A stretch of 64,000 nt of DNA from an uncultured Ligilactobacillus sp. (GTDB taxonomy: Bacteria; Bacillota; Bacilli; Lactobacillales; Lactobacillaceae): assembly GCA_944326135.1 (NCBI GenBank), contig CALVCU010000004.1:26989-90988 (forward strand), given 5' to 3'. This document shows positions 35,958 to 44,469 of this stretch, in pieces. Both the position numbers and the translations under genes were made by a program. The notes beneath the pieces are model-generated. The model saw only the letters and a list, made by a program, of their open reading frames with translations, ran no database searches and had not been told where the DNA came from. Position 1 is the first letter of the stretch. Each line of letters begins with the position of its first letter.

Positions 35958-36064
35958 AATTTCACCTAGTTTAATTAAATTTGATTTAATAGAAGTAATA
36001 TCTATTCATAATTAGCATAACATCAGTGCTTTTTCTTTGCTAGTAAACGCTCTCAACAAATAAA

Positions 36065-36093
36065 AATGAGACTATTTATATAATAGTCTCATT
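36065..36093 (-). terminator. Terminator after the 56-aa gene
   Basis: AATGAGACTATT / AATAGTCTCATT around a 5-nt loop, with a T tract on the - strand. Confidence 0.75.
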
Positions 36094-36110
36094 AAATATT
36101 AAATTAATTA

Positions 36111-36281
36111 TTAATGTAAATCACGCATATAACGCATTGGTTCGGGATATAATTTTTGTCTAAACCGTGTAGTTGCGTTATCTGTCCTTTTATATTTTGT
36201 GATTGCTAATTGATTTAACTCAGCCTTTGTATCTGCTTTCAAATATACCTTTCCTGATTGACATCCAACCATTAACCACAT
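36111..36281 (-). CDS. Hypothetical small basic protein (56 aa)
   Basis: A 56-aa ORF from ATG 36281 to TAA 36111: MWLMVGCQSGKVYLKADTKA..., ending YPEPMRYMRDLH. The coding sequence has no rare features, AAAGAGTG lies about 8 nt before the ATG as a weak ribosome site, and a good terminator follows. The pattern (V-G-x-x-G-K-V-Y-L-K-A-x-T-K-A-E-L-N) looks like a conserved small protein of lactobacilli, but I cannot name a family. A 14-bp palindrome lies about 114 bp upstream. Confidence 0.5.
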   Translation of the reverse strand: MWLMVGCQSGKVYLKADTKAELNQLAITKYKRTDNATTRFRQKLYPEPMRYMRDLH

Positions 36282-36394
36282 TTTTATCACTCTTTCTATA
36301 AAATATAATTCCCCAAAAAATTACAAATCATAGCAAATAACATCCCTATTGTTATTATCCCCTAACTATTATCAGTTTTAACATTTATTTTAAA

Positions 36395-36408
36395 TATTGT
36401 ATACAATA
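36395..36408. promoter_or_regulatory. 14-bp perfect palindrome, possible operator
   Basis: TATTGTATACAATA is fully self-complementary. It lies in the leader of the 56-aa gene, 140 bp downstream of a gene for an XRE-family repressor, a common arrangement for operator sites. The binding protein is inferred only from proximity. Confidence 0.35.
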
Positions 36409-36462
36409 AACCCATAATTACAAATAGATTTTGCACGTTAAATTATATAAATATTTATAAGT

Positions 36463-36500
36463 AAAAAAAAGAGACTACAGCAGTGCTGTAATCTCTTTTA
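36463..36500 (-). terminator. Terminator after the XRE regulator gene
   Basis: AAAAGAGACTACAGCA and TGCTGTAATCTCTTTT form a stem with one mismatch; T run on the - strand. Confidence 0.75.
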
Positions 36501-36548
36501 ATTCCCTGAAAGTTTGCAAGAATTCACATTTATTCAATTAAGTCAGAA

Positions 36549-36743
36549 TTAATCTTTTAATAGTGATTCAATTGAAACGTGATACAATTCACTAATTTTA
36601 ATTAAATTGTTGACATCGGGAGTTCTTATTTCTTTCTCCCAGTTAGAAATAGTTTGTTGAGATACATAAAGCGTTTTAGATACTTCTTCTTGAGTTAACT
36701 CGCAATTTATACGTGCATCTTTTAAATTTTTTCCAAGCCTCAT
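36549..36743 (-). CDS. XRE/Cro-CI family helix-turn-helix regulator (64 aa)
   Basis: A 64-aa single-domain HTH_3 protein: LKDARINCELTQEEVSKTLY followed by VSQQTISNWEKEIRTPDVNNL, the full five-helix Cro/CI fold with nothing else attached. Such stand-alone repressors often control themselves and a neighbour. AAGGGGTATAT precedes the ATG. The -10 of its likely promoter, TATAAT (36836-36841 on the - strand), is flanked by an inverted repeat. The PLD-helicase gene is immediately upstream on the same strand. Confidence 0.85.
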   Translation of the reverse strand: MRLGKNLKDARINCELTQEEVSKTLYVSQQTISNWEKEIRTPDVNNLIKISELYHVSIESLLKD

Positions 36744-36811
36744 TATATACCCCTTTCCAAATTTGCCGTGAATTTTTACAAACTTCTGATGAATCCCAAT
36801 AAGCTATAAAA

Positions 36812-36860
36812 AATAACTTATTGAATTTCCCTTTAATTATACCCCTATATATAAGTTATT
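36812..36860. promoter_or_regulatory. Promoter of the XRE gene with flanking inverted repeat
   Basis: AATAACTTAT (36812-36821) and ATAAGTTATT (36851-36860) are perfect complements. They bracket a TATAAT box on the - strand (36836-36841). The arrangement is what an autoregulatory repressor operator would look like, but binding is inferred. Confidence 0.4.
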
Positions 36861-36987
36861 ATGAATTAAAAGTTAAAGTTTATCAACAAAAATACTTTTA
36901 ATTTCTATAATATTTAAATTATAACAAATATTTTTGCAAAATTCCTAATATCTTAAAATATAATTCGGCTTTAAAAGAATTTTAAAC

Positions 36988-39837
36988 TTAGTTAAATAAT
37001 TTCTCTGATTCCGTTAATCCTAATGGATGATTCAATTTTATTTGCATCTTAACAGTTGCTTTTTGTTTATTCTCAGAAACATTAATTAAAACTTCTTTAG
37101 CGGAGTGAGGTATAATTTTCCCCTTTCCAAGGTAAGTAAACTCTTTCCCATCTGCATCACTTCGTTTAACGAAAATTTCAATTCGTACTTTAGGACATCC
37201 ATTATCAACGCCACGTAGAAGTTTTTGAACTTCTGCTGAATTTAAATGACGAGGACTTCTTGTATACCAATCGATAATTGAATTAATACTAAAATTATTA
37301 TTATAGTACTGATTGCGTTTATTGTTTTCATTTTTTTTATAAGTAATAAAGATAGGACAGACATCATCAGTTACACGATAACCATATAATGGAGCACTGA
37401 CATCTTTTTCCCAGTTTAATAAACGACAAACATCTTTTCTTGTGTATTTTTGGTATAAGGTAAATTGTTTTTCATTATTATAGGCTTTATTTAATAAGAT
37501 GCCAATTTTAATTGCATCTTGAAGTAAATCGTAAAAATCATTTGAAATACTCAATTGTTCATTAAACCAGTCACTACGTTTTATTTCTAATAAATTAGTT
37601 TCAATTAATGAATGCCCACCATATTGTTCTTTTTTTGTGGTTTTTCCTGCTTTTACATTGAAAAAGTTTAATGACAAAATATTAATTAATGAACTAATCA
37701 AATCGCTTGAATTATATGCATCATAATCAGTAAATAAATTGTTTAATTTATTAAAACTAATGGATTCATTTTTTATTAAATATTGAAGCACTATTAATTC
37801 GTGAATTCTTTTTCCATTACTTAATTCTTGAGTTACAAAATTTAATAATTGTTTTTGAGATTTTGTTACCTTAATGTCTTCGTGCATTTTTAGTAAAAAA
37901 TCAGCATAATTAAGTACTTTTCCACTATTAATAATTGCAGTTGCATTGATTTCGCCAAATTGCTGAAAATCAGTCAATAATGGTATACGATGTAACTGCT
38001 TTTTTAATAATTGATATGCATTTTTTAATCTAAACATTGAATTTAATTTGACTTTATCCAATGAATTTAAGATTCGTTGTTTTGAAATTTTAGTAAAATT
38101 AATAGTTGAGATGCCAACTATATTTTTAGTTAAAATATCTTGTTTAATCAAATCCTTTTGATTAGAATTAATTCCATTTAAAGCAATAGGAATTAGATAG
38201 TTATTTTGATAATTACCGATAAAATCAATTACAGTAACAAAGTCTTTATTTTTAAATTTACGTAGTCCTCGACCTAATTGTTGAGTAAAAATAATACTTG
38301 ATTTTGTATTTCTTAGCATTATGATTTGATTTAAGCATGGGATATCTATTCCTTCATTGAATAAATCAACTGTAATAATGTACTCTATTTTCCCTTTTTT
38401 TAATTCATTGATTACATTTTCACGTTCATGAGAGGTTGATTTATTAGTCAATGCTTTAGCCAAATGACCATAGTGAGTAAATGATTTGGCTAATTCAATG
38501 GCCTCTTCAGTCCGACTACAAAAGACCAATCCATGGATTTTAGTACTTGTATCGCCATAATAATCAACTTGTTTTAATACATATTTAACCCGTTCTTTAG
38601 ATGTCAGTTTAGCTAAAGAAGATAAATCGTCAATTGTTTCACCATTATATTCATAATCACTAACACCAATATAATGGAATGGACAAAGCATATTTGCTTT
38701 TAAAGCGTCTTGTAAGCGGATCTCGTATGCTAAATTATAATCAAATAATTCAAATATATCCTGATCATCCATTCTTTCAGGTGTAGCTGTCATTCCCAAA
38801 TAAAAATTAGGGTTAAAGTAATTAATTACTTTTTTGTAACTTTTTGCTGCACTCCGGTGTGCTTCGTCTATTATAATTAAATCAAAATCATTTGGCGAAA
38901 AATGATGTAAGTTATGATCTTGTGAAATTGTTTGGATAGTTGCGAAAAGATATTTTTTATTTGTATCATGTTTATTTCCTGTTAAAAAACCAAAGTTAGA
39001 TTTATCTTCTTGGATTACTTCTTTGAAACTTTGCATTGCCTTTTTTAAAATTTCTTCTCGATGCACTATAAATAAAAATTTTTTAGGATTATATTTTTTA
39101 GTCCAAAAAGCACTTAAATATGTTTTGCCAGTTCCAGTTGCAGATACAATTAAAGCCTTTTTTGCTCCATTTTCTTTCAATTTATCTAATTGTAATAAAG
39201 CAGCACTCTGCATTTTATTTGGTTTAATTATCTTTTGAGTAGATATTTGATTTATATTCTGAATAGGTTGATAGTTCTTACGATATGCATTTAACCAGTT
39301 TAAATTTAAATCAAAACTTTGATTTTCTATAATTGATAACTCATGATTAATCTGTTGTACTAATGCACCATTGTTAAGTGATGTAATACGTAAATTCCAT
39401 TCACAATTTGTTAAAAGAGCACTCCGAGTAAAATTTGTACTGCCAATATATGCAGTTTGAAAATCATCATAATTAAAAATATAACCTTTTGGGTGAAAAC
39501 CGTTCATTTCAGTGATTTTAACTGTAAGATTAGGAATTTTTGTTAATTCTTCAAAAACATCAGGAGAATTAAATCCTAAATAGGTACCAGTAATAATAGT
39601 TCCATAAACATTTTCATCTTTTAAAATAAACTTTAAAGGAGTTAACATATCTTTAGTTATAAAGGCGATATTCCAAATAAATGAATTACAATGTTTTAAT
39701 TCATAAAGTAAATGTGTCCATAAATTATCATCAGTTTTATTTGAAATTAACTGAGGCTCTACATATTGATTTTTATTATGTATATCGCTTTTTACTAAAC
39801 TATGTTTAATTGTCTTTTCAAAAATATCTTCTCTCAT
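36988..39837 (-). CDS. Phospholipase D-like nuclease fused to SF2 helicase (DUF3427 family)
   Basis: A 949-aa fusion. Residues about 40-180 form a PLD-type nuclease domain with the single HKD half-site H115-x-K117 (FHPKGYIFNYDDF) and GSTNFTRSAL (132-141). A superfamily 2 helicase follows: Walker A SATGTGKT (232-239), DEAH box IIIDEAHRS (321-329), TATPERMD, and motif VI TQQLGRGLRKF. The C-terminal third matches the DUF3427 region of this widespread Firmicutes family. The protein is probably a DNA-processing or defence enzyme with ATP-driven translocation; the cellular role is not established. AAGGGAAAAATA precedes the ATG. It stands next to an XRE repressor gene close to the terminus. Confidence 0.88.
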   Translation of the reverse strand: MREDIFEKTIKHSLVKSDIHNKNQYVEPQLISNKTDDNLWTHLLYELKHCNSFIWNIAFITKDMLTPLKFILKDENVYGTIITGTYLGFNSPDVFEELTKIPNLTVKITEMNGFHPKGYIFNYDDFQTAYIGSTNFTRSALLTNCEWNLRITSLNNGALVQQINHELSIIENQSFDLNLNWLNAYRKNYQPIQNINQISTQKIIKPNKMQSAALLQLDKLKENGAKKALIVSATGTGKTYLSAFWTKKYNPKKFLFIVHREEILKKAMQSFKEVIQEDKSNFGFLTGNKHDTNKKYLFATIQTISQDHNLHHFSPNDFDLIIIDEAHRSAAKSYKKVINYFNPNFYLGMTATPERMDDQDIFELFDYNLAYEIRLQDALKANMLCPFHYIGVSDYEYNGETIDDLSSLAKLTSKERVKYVLKQVDYYGDTSTKIHGLVFCSRTEEAIELAKSFTHYGHLAKALTNKSTSHERENVINELKKGKIEYIITVDLFNEGIDIPCLNQIIMLRNTKSSIIFTQQLGRGLRKFKNKDFVTVIDFIGNYQNNYLIPIALNGINSNQKDLIKQDILTKNIVGISTINFTKISKQRILNSLDKVKLNSMFRLKNAYQLLKKQLHRIPLLTDFQQFGEINATAIINSGKVLNYADFLLKMHEDIKVTKSQKQLLNFVTQELSNGKRIHELIVLQYLIKNESISFNKLNNLFTDYDAYNSSDLISSLINILSLNFFNVKAGKTTKKEQYGGHSLIETNLLEIKRSDWFNEQLSISNDFYDLLQDAIKIGILLNKAYNNEKQFTLYQKYTRKDVCRLLNWEKDVSAPLYGYRVTDDVCPIFITYKKNENNKRNQYYNNNFSINSIIDWYTRSPRHLNSAEVQKLLRGVDNGCPKVRIEIFVKRSDADGKEFTYLGKGKIIPHSAKEVLINVSENKQKATVKMQIKLNHPLGLTESEKLFN

Positions 39838-39974
39838 TATTTTTCCCTTATCTTAAATCATATATTAAAAACATCAAAAAATTACTACTGAAACTAATAT
39901 TAACAAAGCCCTACTGATTTTACCACTTACTTTAATTTTAGTTCTTTTTATTTAAAAAATAGGATTAAATAAAA

Positions 39975-39996
39975 AGTCATAACAAACGTTATGACT
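39975..39996 (-). terminator. Terminator after the MFS transporter gene
   Basis: AGTCATAAC / GTTATGACT around AAAC, T-rich tail on the - strand. Confidence 0.75.
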
Positions 39997-40002
39997 AAAA
40001 AA

Positions 40003-41382
40003 TTATGCTTTATTATTTTTATTTCTAAAAATAATGATGTTTAGAATAATTGCAATAATCTGTAAAATAAATAAAAGCCCAAAAGCGGATCTAGCTCCAT
40101 TTAATGTTCCCATTTGCATACTTACGTTTTTTGCGTTTTGTGCATTAGCAACAATTGTAGCAACGATAGATGTTCCTAATGCACCTGCTAATTGTTGTAC
40201 TGTATTTAATACAGCATTACCATCAGTATTTAAATCATTAGGTAATTGTTGCAAACCATTAGTCAATGTATTTCCAGAACTTAAAGCTTGACCGATAACA
40301 GCAATTGCAAAGAAAATGATAATTAGTCCAGTATTAATATTTGGTAAAAATACTGTAAGTAAAAGCATTGCAATTGCGTATGCTCCAAATCCAAATAAAA
40401 TAGGTTTTTTAGCACCATAATAATCTAATGCTTTACCACCAAGTAAAGACATAACGATTCCAAGTGTTGTTCCCGGTAACAATAAGAAACCAGCTACAAA
40501 TGCATTTTTATGCAAAACTAATTGAGCAAAGTTAGGAATTAAAAGACTAACTCCTAAAATACTAAATTGAGAAATCATTAAAGCAATTGTACTTAAATCA
40601 AAACGTAAATTTGAAAAAACATTTACACGAATTAATGGCTGTAAATCTTTTTTTGAATGAAAATAAAAGAATACAATGCTAATTATACTAATACAAATTA
40701 ATGCTAAAACGTGTATACTTAGCCAGCCGTAATCAGATGCATCATTAGTAGCAAAAATAATACAACTAAATGCGATAGCTAATGCTATCCAATTAATCCA
40801 ATTAAATTTCAAATGTTCAATTTTAGAAATTTGTTCAATTGATTTAATCCCGATAAGAAATGAAATAACTAATAATGGTAATAGTACAAGAAAGATATCT
40901 CGCCAACCAAATGTTTTTACAATGTATCCTCCCATTGTTGGTCCAATTGCAGGTGCAAATGCAATAATTAAATTAGCAAATCCCATAACTGTTCCAATTT
41001 TCGATGGATGTACCCGTTCTACAATGATATTAAACATCAATGGTAAGGCAATTCCAGTTCCTACACCTTGAATCAAACGTCCAATTAAAATCATCCAAAA
41101 ATTACATGCTAACATTGCTAATAGAGTTCCTGAAATAAAAAATACATTTGAAATAATAAATAGATTTTTAGTAGGAAAGCTTCGTTTTAAAAATGACGAT
41201 GTTGGTATGATAAGAGAAAGTACAAGTAAGTATCCTGTTGTAAGCCATTGAACTAAGGCAACAGATACATGAAATTCACTCATCAAAGTTGGAAATGCAA
41301 CGTTCATTGCTGTTTCAACCACAATTCCAGCAAATGATAAAATTCCAGTTGCAATAATTGATCCCATAGTTTTTTTATTCAA
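40003..41382 (-). CDS. MFS transporter, DHA2 (EmrB/QacA) family drug exporter
   Basis: A 459-aa protein with 12-14 TM helices. The DHA2 signature GRLIQGVGTGIALPLMFNII (motif C region, about residues 101-120) and the TM1 start TGILSFAGIVVETAMNVAFP are clear. These pumps expel drugs, dyes or bile salts by proton antiport. It is monocistronic with an AGAGGAGA ribosome site; no TetR or MarR gene is adjacent. Confidence 0.88.
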   Translation of the reverse strand: MNKKTMGSIIATGILSFAGIVVETAMNVAFPTLMSEFHVSVALVQWLTTGYLLVLSLIIPTSSFLKRSFPTKNLFIISNVFFISGTLLAMLACNFWMILIGRLIQGVGTGIALPLMFNIIVERVHPSKIGTVMGFANLIIAFAPAIGPTMGGYIVKTFGWRDIFLVLLPLLVISFLIGIKSIEQISKIEHLKFNWINWIALAIAFSCIIFATNDASDYGWLSIHVLALICISIISIVFFYFHSKKDLQPLIRVNVFSNLRFDLSTIALMISQFSILGVSLLIPNFAQLVLHKNAFVAGFLLLPGTTLGIVMSLLGGKALDYYGAKKPILFGFGAYAIAMLLLTVFLPNINTGLIIIFFAIAVIGQALSSGNTLTNGLQQLPNDLNTDGNAVLNTVQQLAGALGTSIVATIVANAQNAKNVSMQMGTLNGARSAFGLLFILQIIAIILNIIIFRNKNNKA

Positions 41383-41461
41383 TGAAAATTCTCCTCTCTT
41401 TAAATTCTCACACGAACTAATATTATATCAAAAATAAGGATCAAAATTAAGTTATAAAATA

Positions 41462-41494
41462 AAAAAGACTGAACATAATTTGTTCAGTCTTTTT
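41462..41494 (-). terminator. Terminator after nupC
   Basis: AAAAAGACTGAACA (41462-41475) and TGTTCAGTCTTTTT (41481-41494) form a perfect 14-bp stem. Confidence 0.9.
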
Positions 41495-41512
41495 ATATAA
41501 GTAATTATTGAT

Positions 41513-42739
41513 TTACCAAACGAATAAACCAACCATTGCAGCTGAAAGCAATGAAACTAAGATACCAGATAATAACATGTATCCAACATTCTTAGAAATT
41601 ACATCGTTCTTTTCTTTGCTTACGATACCCTTGAAACATCCAATGATCATACCAACTGTTGAAAGGTTAGCAAATGATGTTAAGAATACAGTTAATACAG
41701 CCTTAAAGTGAGGTGCAAATGAATGGATGATAGGTGAAACATTACCCATAACAACAAATTCATTTGTAATTAATTTTGTACCCATGTATTGACCTAACTT
41801 AAGTGCACTGCTTGGATCCATACCCATTAACCATGCAAATGGATACATGATGTAACCTAGAATCTTTTCCATTGACCATAAGTGAACTGATGCTAAGAGT
41901 TTATCAATTAAAGCAGCTAGAGCAACGAATGTAATAACGTTAGCAGCAATAATTAAAATCAAACGACCAGCACCTAAAATTGAATCACCTAAGAATGAGA
42001 AGAAAGGTTCTTTCTTTCCATCTGATTCAATATCGCCAGATTCTTTGGCAGCAGTACCATTCATTGTAGCAATTGTATCTTCTTCTTTTGTTACATCAAC
42101 AGGGTTAAGCATTGAACTTACAATTAAAGCATTGATAACGTTAATAGGAACAGCAGTTAAAATGTATTGTGCAGGCATCATTTGCATGTATGAGCCTAAA
42201 ATTGATGCAGTAACACAACTCATTGACATCATAGCTAATGTAACGTTACGAGCTGCTTTCATTTGTTTTAATTGTAATGTTGAAACAGCTAATGCTTCAG
42301 TGTTACCTAAGAACATCATTTCAACAGCGAAGAATGATTCAAACTTAGGTTGACGTGTAATAAATGATAAGATTTTACCAGTCCATTTGATAACCCATGG
42401 AAGGAATCCAATATAAGTTAAAATATCAAATAATGGAACGATAAGTAAAATTGGAAGCAATGCACTTACGAAAAAGTCCATGCTCTTAACATTTACCATA
42501 CTTGGAATACAGAATGCAATTCCTTTGTATGCAACTTCAACAAGGCCATTAAATCCATCTGCAAGGATTTTAATGATTTCCCGACCAACAGGAACCTTTG
42601 TTAAAAATACAGCCATTAATAAGTTGAATACAACCATAATAATAATGGCTTTCCAGTCGATGTGCTTGCGGTCTTTTGAGAATAACCAACCGATTAGTAA
42701 GAATACTAAAAGACCAATAATATTAATTGCGAGATACAG
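41513..42739 (-). CDS. nupC: NupC-type concentrative nucleoside transporter
   Basis: A 408-aa nucleoside:cation symporter of the CNT family with ten or so TM helices; family features include TRQPKFESFFAVEMMFLGNTEALAV, seen here in part as GNTEALAVS, and the C-terminal FVVMGNVSPIIHSFAPH. The start is unusual. The AGGAGG site (42747-42752 on the - strand) stands 7 nt before a CTG codon at 42739, after which the protein reads YLAINIIGLLVFLLIG, as in other NupC N-termini. The only conventional in-frame start (TTG at 42781) lies upstream of the ribosome site, so CTG, or less likely ATT, is the probable initiator. Confidence 0.85.
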   Translation of the reverse strand: MYLAINIIGLLVFLLIGWLFSKDRKHIDWKAIIIMVVFNLLMAVFLTKVPVGREIIKILADGFNGLVEVAYKGIAFCIPSMVNVKSMDFFVSALLPILLIVPLFDILTYIGFLPWVIKWTGKILSFITRQPKFESFFAVEMMFLGNTEALAVSTLQLKQMKAARNVTLAMMSMSCVTASILGSYMQMMPAQYILTAVPINVINALIVSSMLNPVDVTKEEDTIATMNGTAAKESGDIESDGKKEPFFSFLGDSILGAGRLILIIAANVITFVALAALIDKLLASVHLWSMEKILGYIMYPFAWLMGMDPSSALKLGQYMGTKLITNEFVVMGNVSPIIHSFAPHFKAVLTVFLTSFANLSTVGMIIGCFKGIVSKEKNDVISKNVGYMLLSGILVSLLSAAMVGLFVW

Positions 42740-42986
42740 AATGTCTCCTCCTCTACTTTTTGCTGCAAATAATCTTTGCAACTTAATTATCTACATTTTA
42801 CTCAATAAACAATCACTTTGCAACACAAAAATTAACATTGATTAAAAAAAAATATACATTGTTTGTTTATCCTGATTAATAAATTAAAATAACCTATAAT
42901 TTTTAATAATTGGATACTACCAATTATTAAAAAACGATAATTCGTTTATATAATAGCAAATTTAATTTTTGTTGCATAAAATGTAT

Positions 42987-44282
42987 TTATTTATTAACTT
43001 TTTCGTGAACTTCTTTTTCACTGTTGGCATCTTGAGGTAATACTAAATTTAAAATAATACCAATTACAGCAGCAACAGCAAGTCCAGAGAATTCATATTG
43101 ACCTAATTTTAAGTATGCGTCTCCAATACCAATAACTAATATTGTAGAAGCAATCATTAAATTACGTTTTTTCTCTAAGTTTACTTTATTGTCAATGAGT
43201 ACTTTTAATCCATTTGATGCAATTACACCAAATAATAAGAATGAAATTCCACCAATAACTGGATTAGGAATTGATTCAATTAATGCACTAAGTTTACCTA
43301 CAAAACTAAATAAAATAGCAAAAAGTGCTGCACCACCTAATACATAAACACTATGTACTTTTGTAATAGCTAAAACACCAATATTTTCTCCATAACTCGT
43401 TACAGGTGGTCCACCAACTAAACCGGCAATAATTGATGCTGTTCCATCACCAGCTAATGTATGATTTAATCCAGGATCTTTAAAAAAGTTACGATCTGTT
43501 AATTCATTTAATACCATAATATGACCCATATGTTCTGTCATTGTTACAAAAGCAATTGGTGCCATACTCAATATTGCGCCCCAGTATAAGTGTGGTTTGT
43601 AATTAAGGAACAGAATTTGAAAATCTGGCAAACTAAACCATGGTGCTTTGATGATTGGAGCAAAATCTACTAATCCAAACATGCATGCAATTCCATATCC
43701 GAAAACAATACCTAACAAAATTGGAATAAGACCCATGAAGCCTTTAAGGTACATGTTAAAGAAAATTGTAACCATTAAAGTTAATAATGCTACAAGGAAA
43801 AAACGTAAATCATAATTTCCATTAGCATTAATAGTTGCATCTTTTGCTGCAGTACCTGCAAGTGATAATCCAATAACCATGATAATTGGTCCAACAACAA
43901 TTGGTGGTAATACCTTATCAATCCAATCAGATCCTATTTTACTTACGATTAATGAAACAATTAAGTAAACGCACCCAACAGCAATAGTTCCTTGTGCAAT
44001 TCCAGGATACCCTACTGTTTTCATTAATGCTAACATTGGAACAATAAATGAAAAACTTGATCCCATATATGCTGGAATTTTACCTTTTGTAATTAAGATG
44101 TACATTAAAGTACCTACACCTGAACTGAATAAAGCAATTCCAGGATTTAATCCTACTAAAATAGGAACTAAAACAGTTGACCCAAACATCGAAAACATAT
44201 GTTGGATTGACAATCCAATCCATTGTCCAGGTTTAGGACATTCATCAACGTCAAGAACAACGTCGTGTTTCTTTTTCGACAT
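42987..44282 (-). CDS. pyrP: Uracil permease (NCS2/UraA family)
   Basis: A 431-aa nucleobase:cation symporter with about 14 TM segments. The NCS2 motifs are visible: GLSIQHMFSMFGSTVLVPIL near the N-terminus, the TM1/TM8 Gln/Glu (VTMTEHMGH) and the TSYGENIGVLAITKV segment of the substrate site. The E in TEHMGH and the GENIG pattern favour uracil over xanthine. An AAGGAGGTAAATAT leader precedes the ATG. The 5' leader (44283-44430) has a PyrR-type attenuator, which supports the uracil assignment. Confidence 0.9.
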   Translation of the reverse strand: MSKKKHDVVLDVDECPKPGQWIGLSIQHMFSMFGSTVLVPILVGLNPGIALFSSGVGTLMYILITKGKIPAYMGSSFSFIVPMLALMKTVGYPGIAQGTIAVGCVYLIVSLIVSKIGSDWIDKVLPPIVVGPIIMVIGLSLAGTAAKDATINANGNYDLRFFLVALLTLMVTIFFNMYLKGFMGLIPILLGIVFGYGIACMFGLVDFAPIIKAPWFSLPDFQILFLNYKPHLYWGAILSMAPIAFVTMTEHMGHIMVLNELTDRNFFKDPGLNHTLAGDGTASIIAGLVGGPPVTSYGENIGVLAITKVHSVYVLGGAALFAILFSFVGKLSALIESIPNPVIGGISFLLFGVIASNGLKVLIDNKVNLEKKRNLMIASTILVIGIGDAYLKLGQYEFSGLAVAAVIGIILNLVLPQDANSEKEVHEKVNK

Positions 44283-44296
44283 ATATTTACCTCCTT

Positions 44297-44343
44297 CTAA
44301 AAAAATAGCCTTTTAGGCGCTCGGAGACACCCAAAAGGCTATT
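44297..44343 (-). terminator. Attenuator terminator in the pyrP leader
   Basis: On the - strand AATAGCCTTTT and AAAAGGCTATT form an 11-bp stem with a GC-rich loop, followed by seven T residues. It ends just before the pyrP ribosome site, so it acts as a premature terminator under PyrR control. Confidence 0.8.
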
Positions 44344-44383
44344 ACTTAGTTATACTAAAACTATTATAGTATTTCCGTACATG

Positions 44384-44416
44384 TCTTTTGTGGTCTCACG
44401 GGACCAAATTAAAGGA
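44384..44416 (-). promoter_or_regulatory. PyrR binding loop (pyrimidine attenuator)
   Basis: The transcribed strand contains the hairpin TGGTC-CCGTGA-GACCA (44391-44406), holding the UCCNGNGAG core of the PyrR-binding consensus ARUCCNGNGAGGYU, closed below by GTCCTTT and AAAAGAC pairs. With UMP/UTP bound, PyrR stabilises this anti-antiterminator and transcription stops at 44297-44343. Confidence 0.75.
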
Positions 44417-44435
44417 CTTTTAAATTCTACGGACT

Positions 44436-44464
44436 ATTCTACTATTGCAAAAATTCTTTGTCAA
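44436..44464 (-). promoter_or_regulatory. Promoter of pyrP
   Basis: -35 TTGACA (44459-44464) and -10 TAGAAT (44436-44441) on the - strand, with 17-bp spacing, about 150 bp upstream of the start codon, leaving room for the attenuator. Confidence 0.75.
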
Positions 44465-44469
44465 TTGAA

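Larger units (their letters stand above)
36282..36548. other. AT-rich spacer with a 14-bp palindrome and the XRE gene terminator
   Basis: No ORF. It holds the palindrome TATTGTATACAATA at 36395-36408 and the terminator hairpin of the XRE gene at 36463-36500. The leader of the 56-aa gene lies between. Confidence 0.5.
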
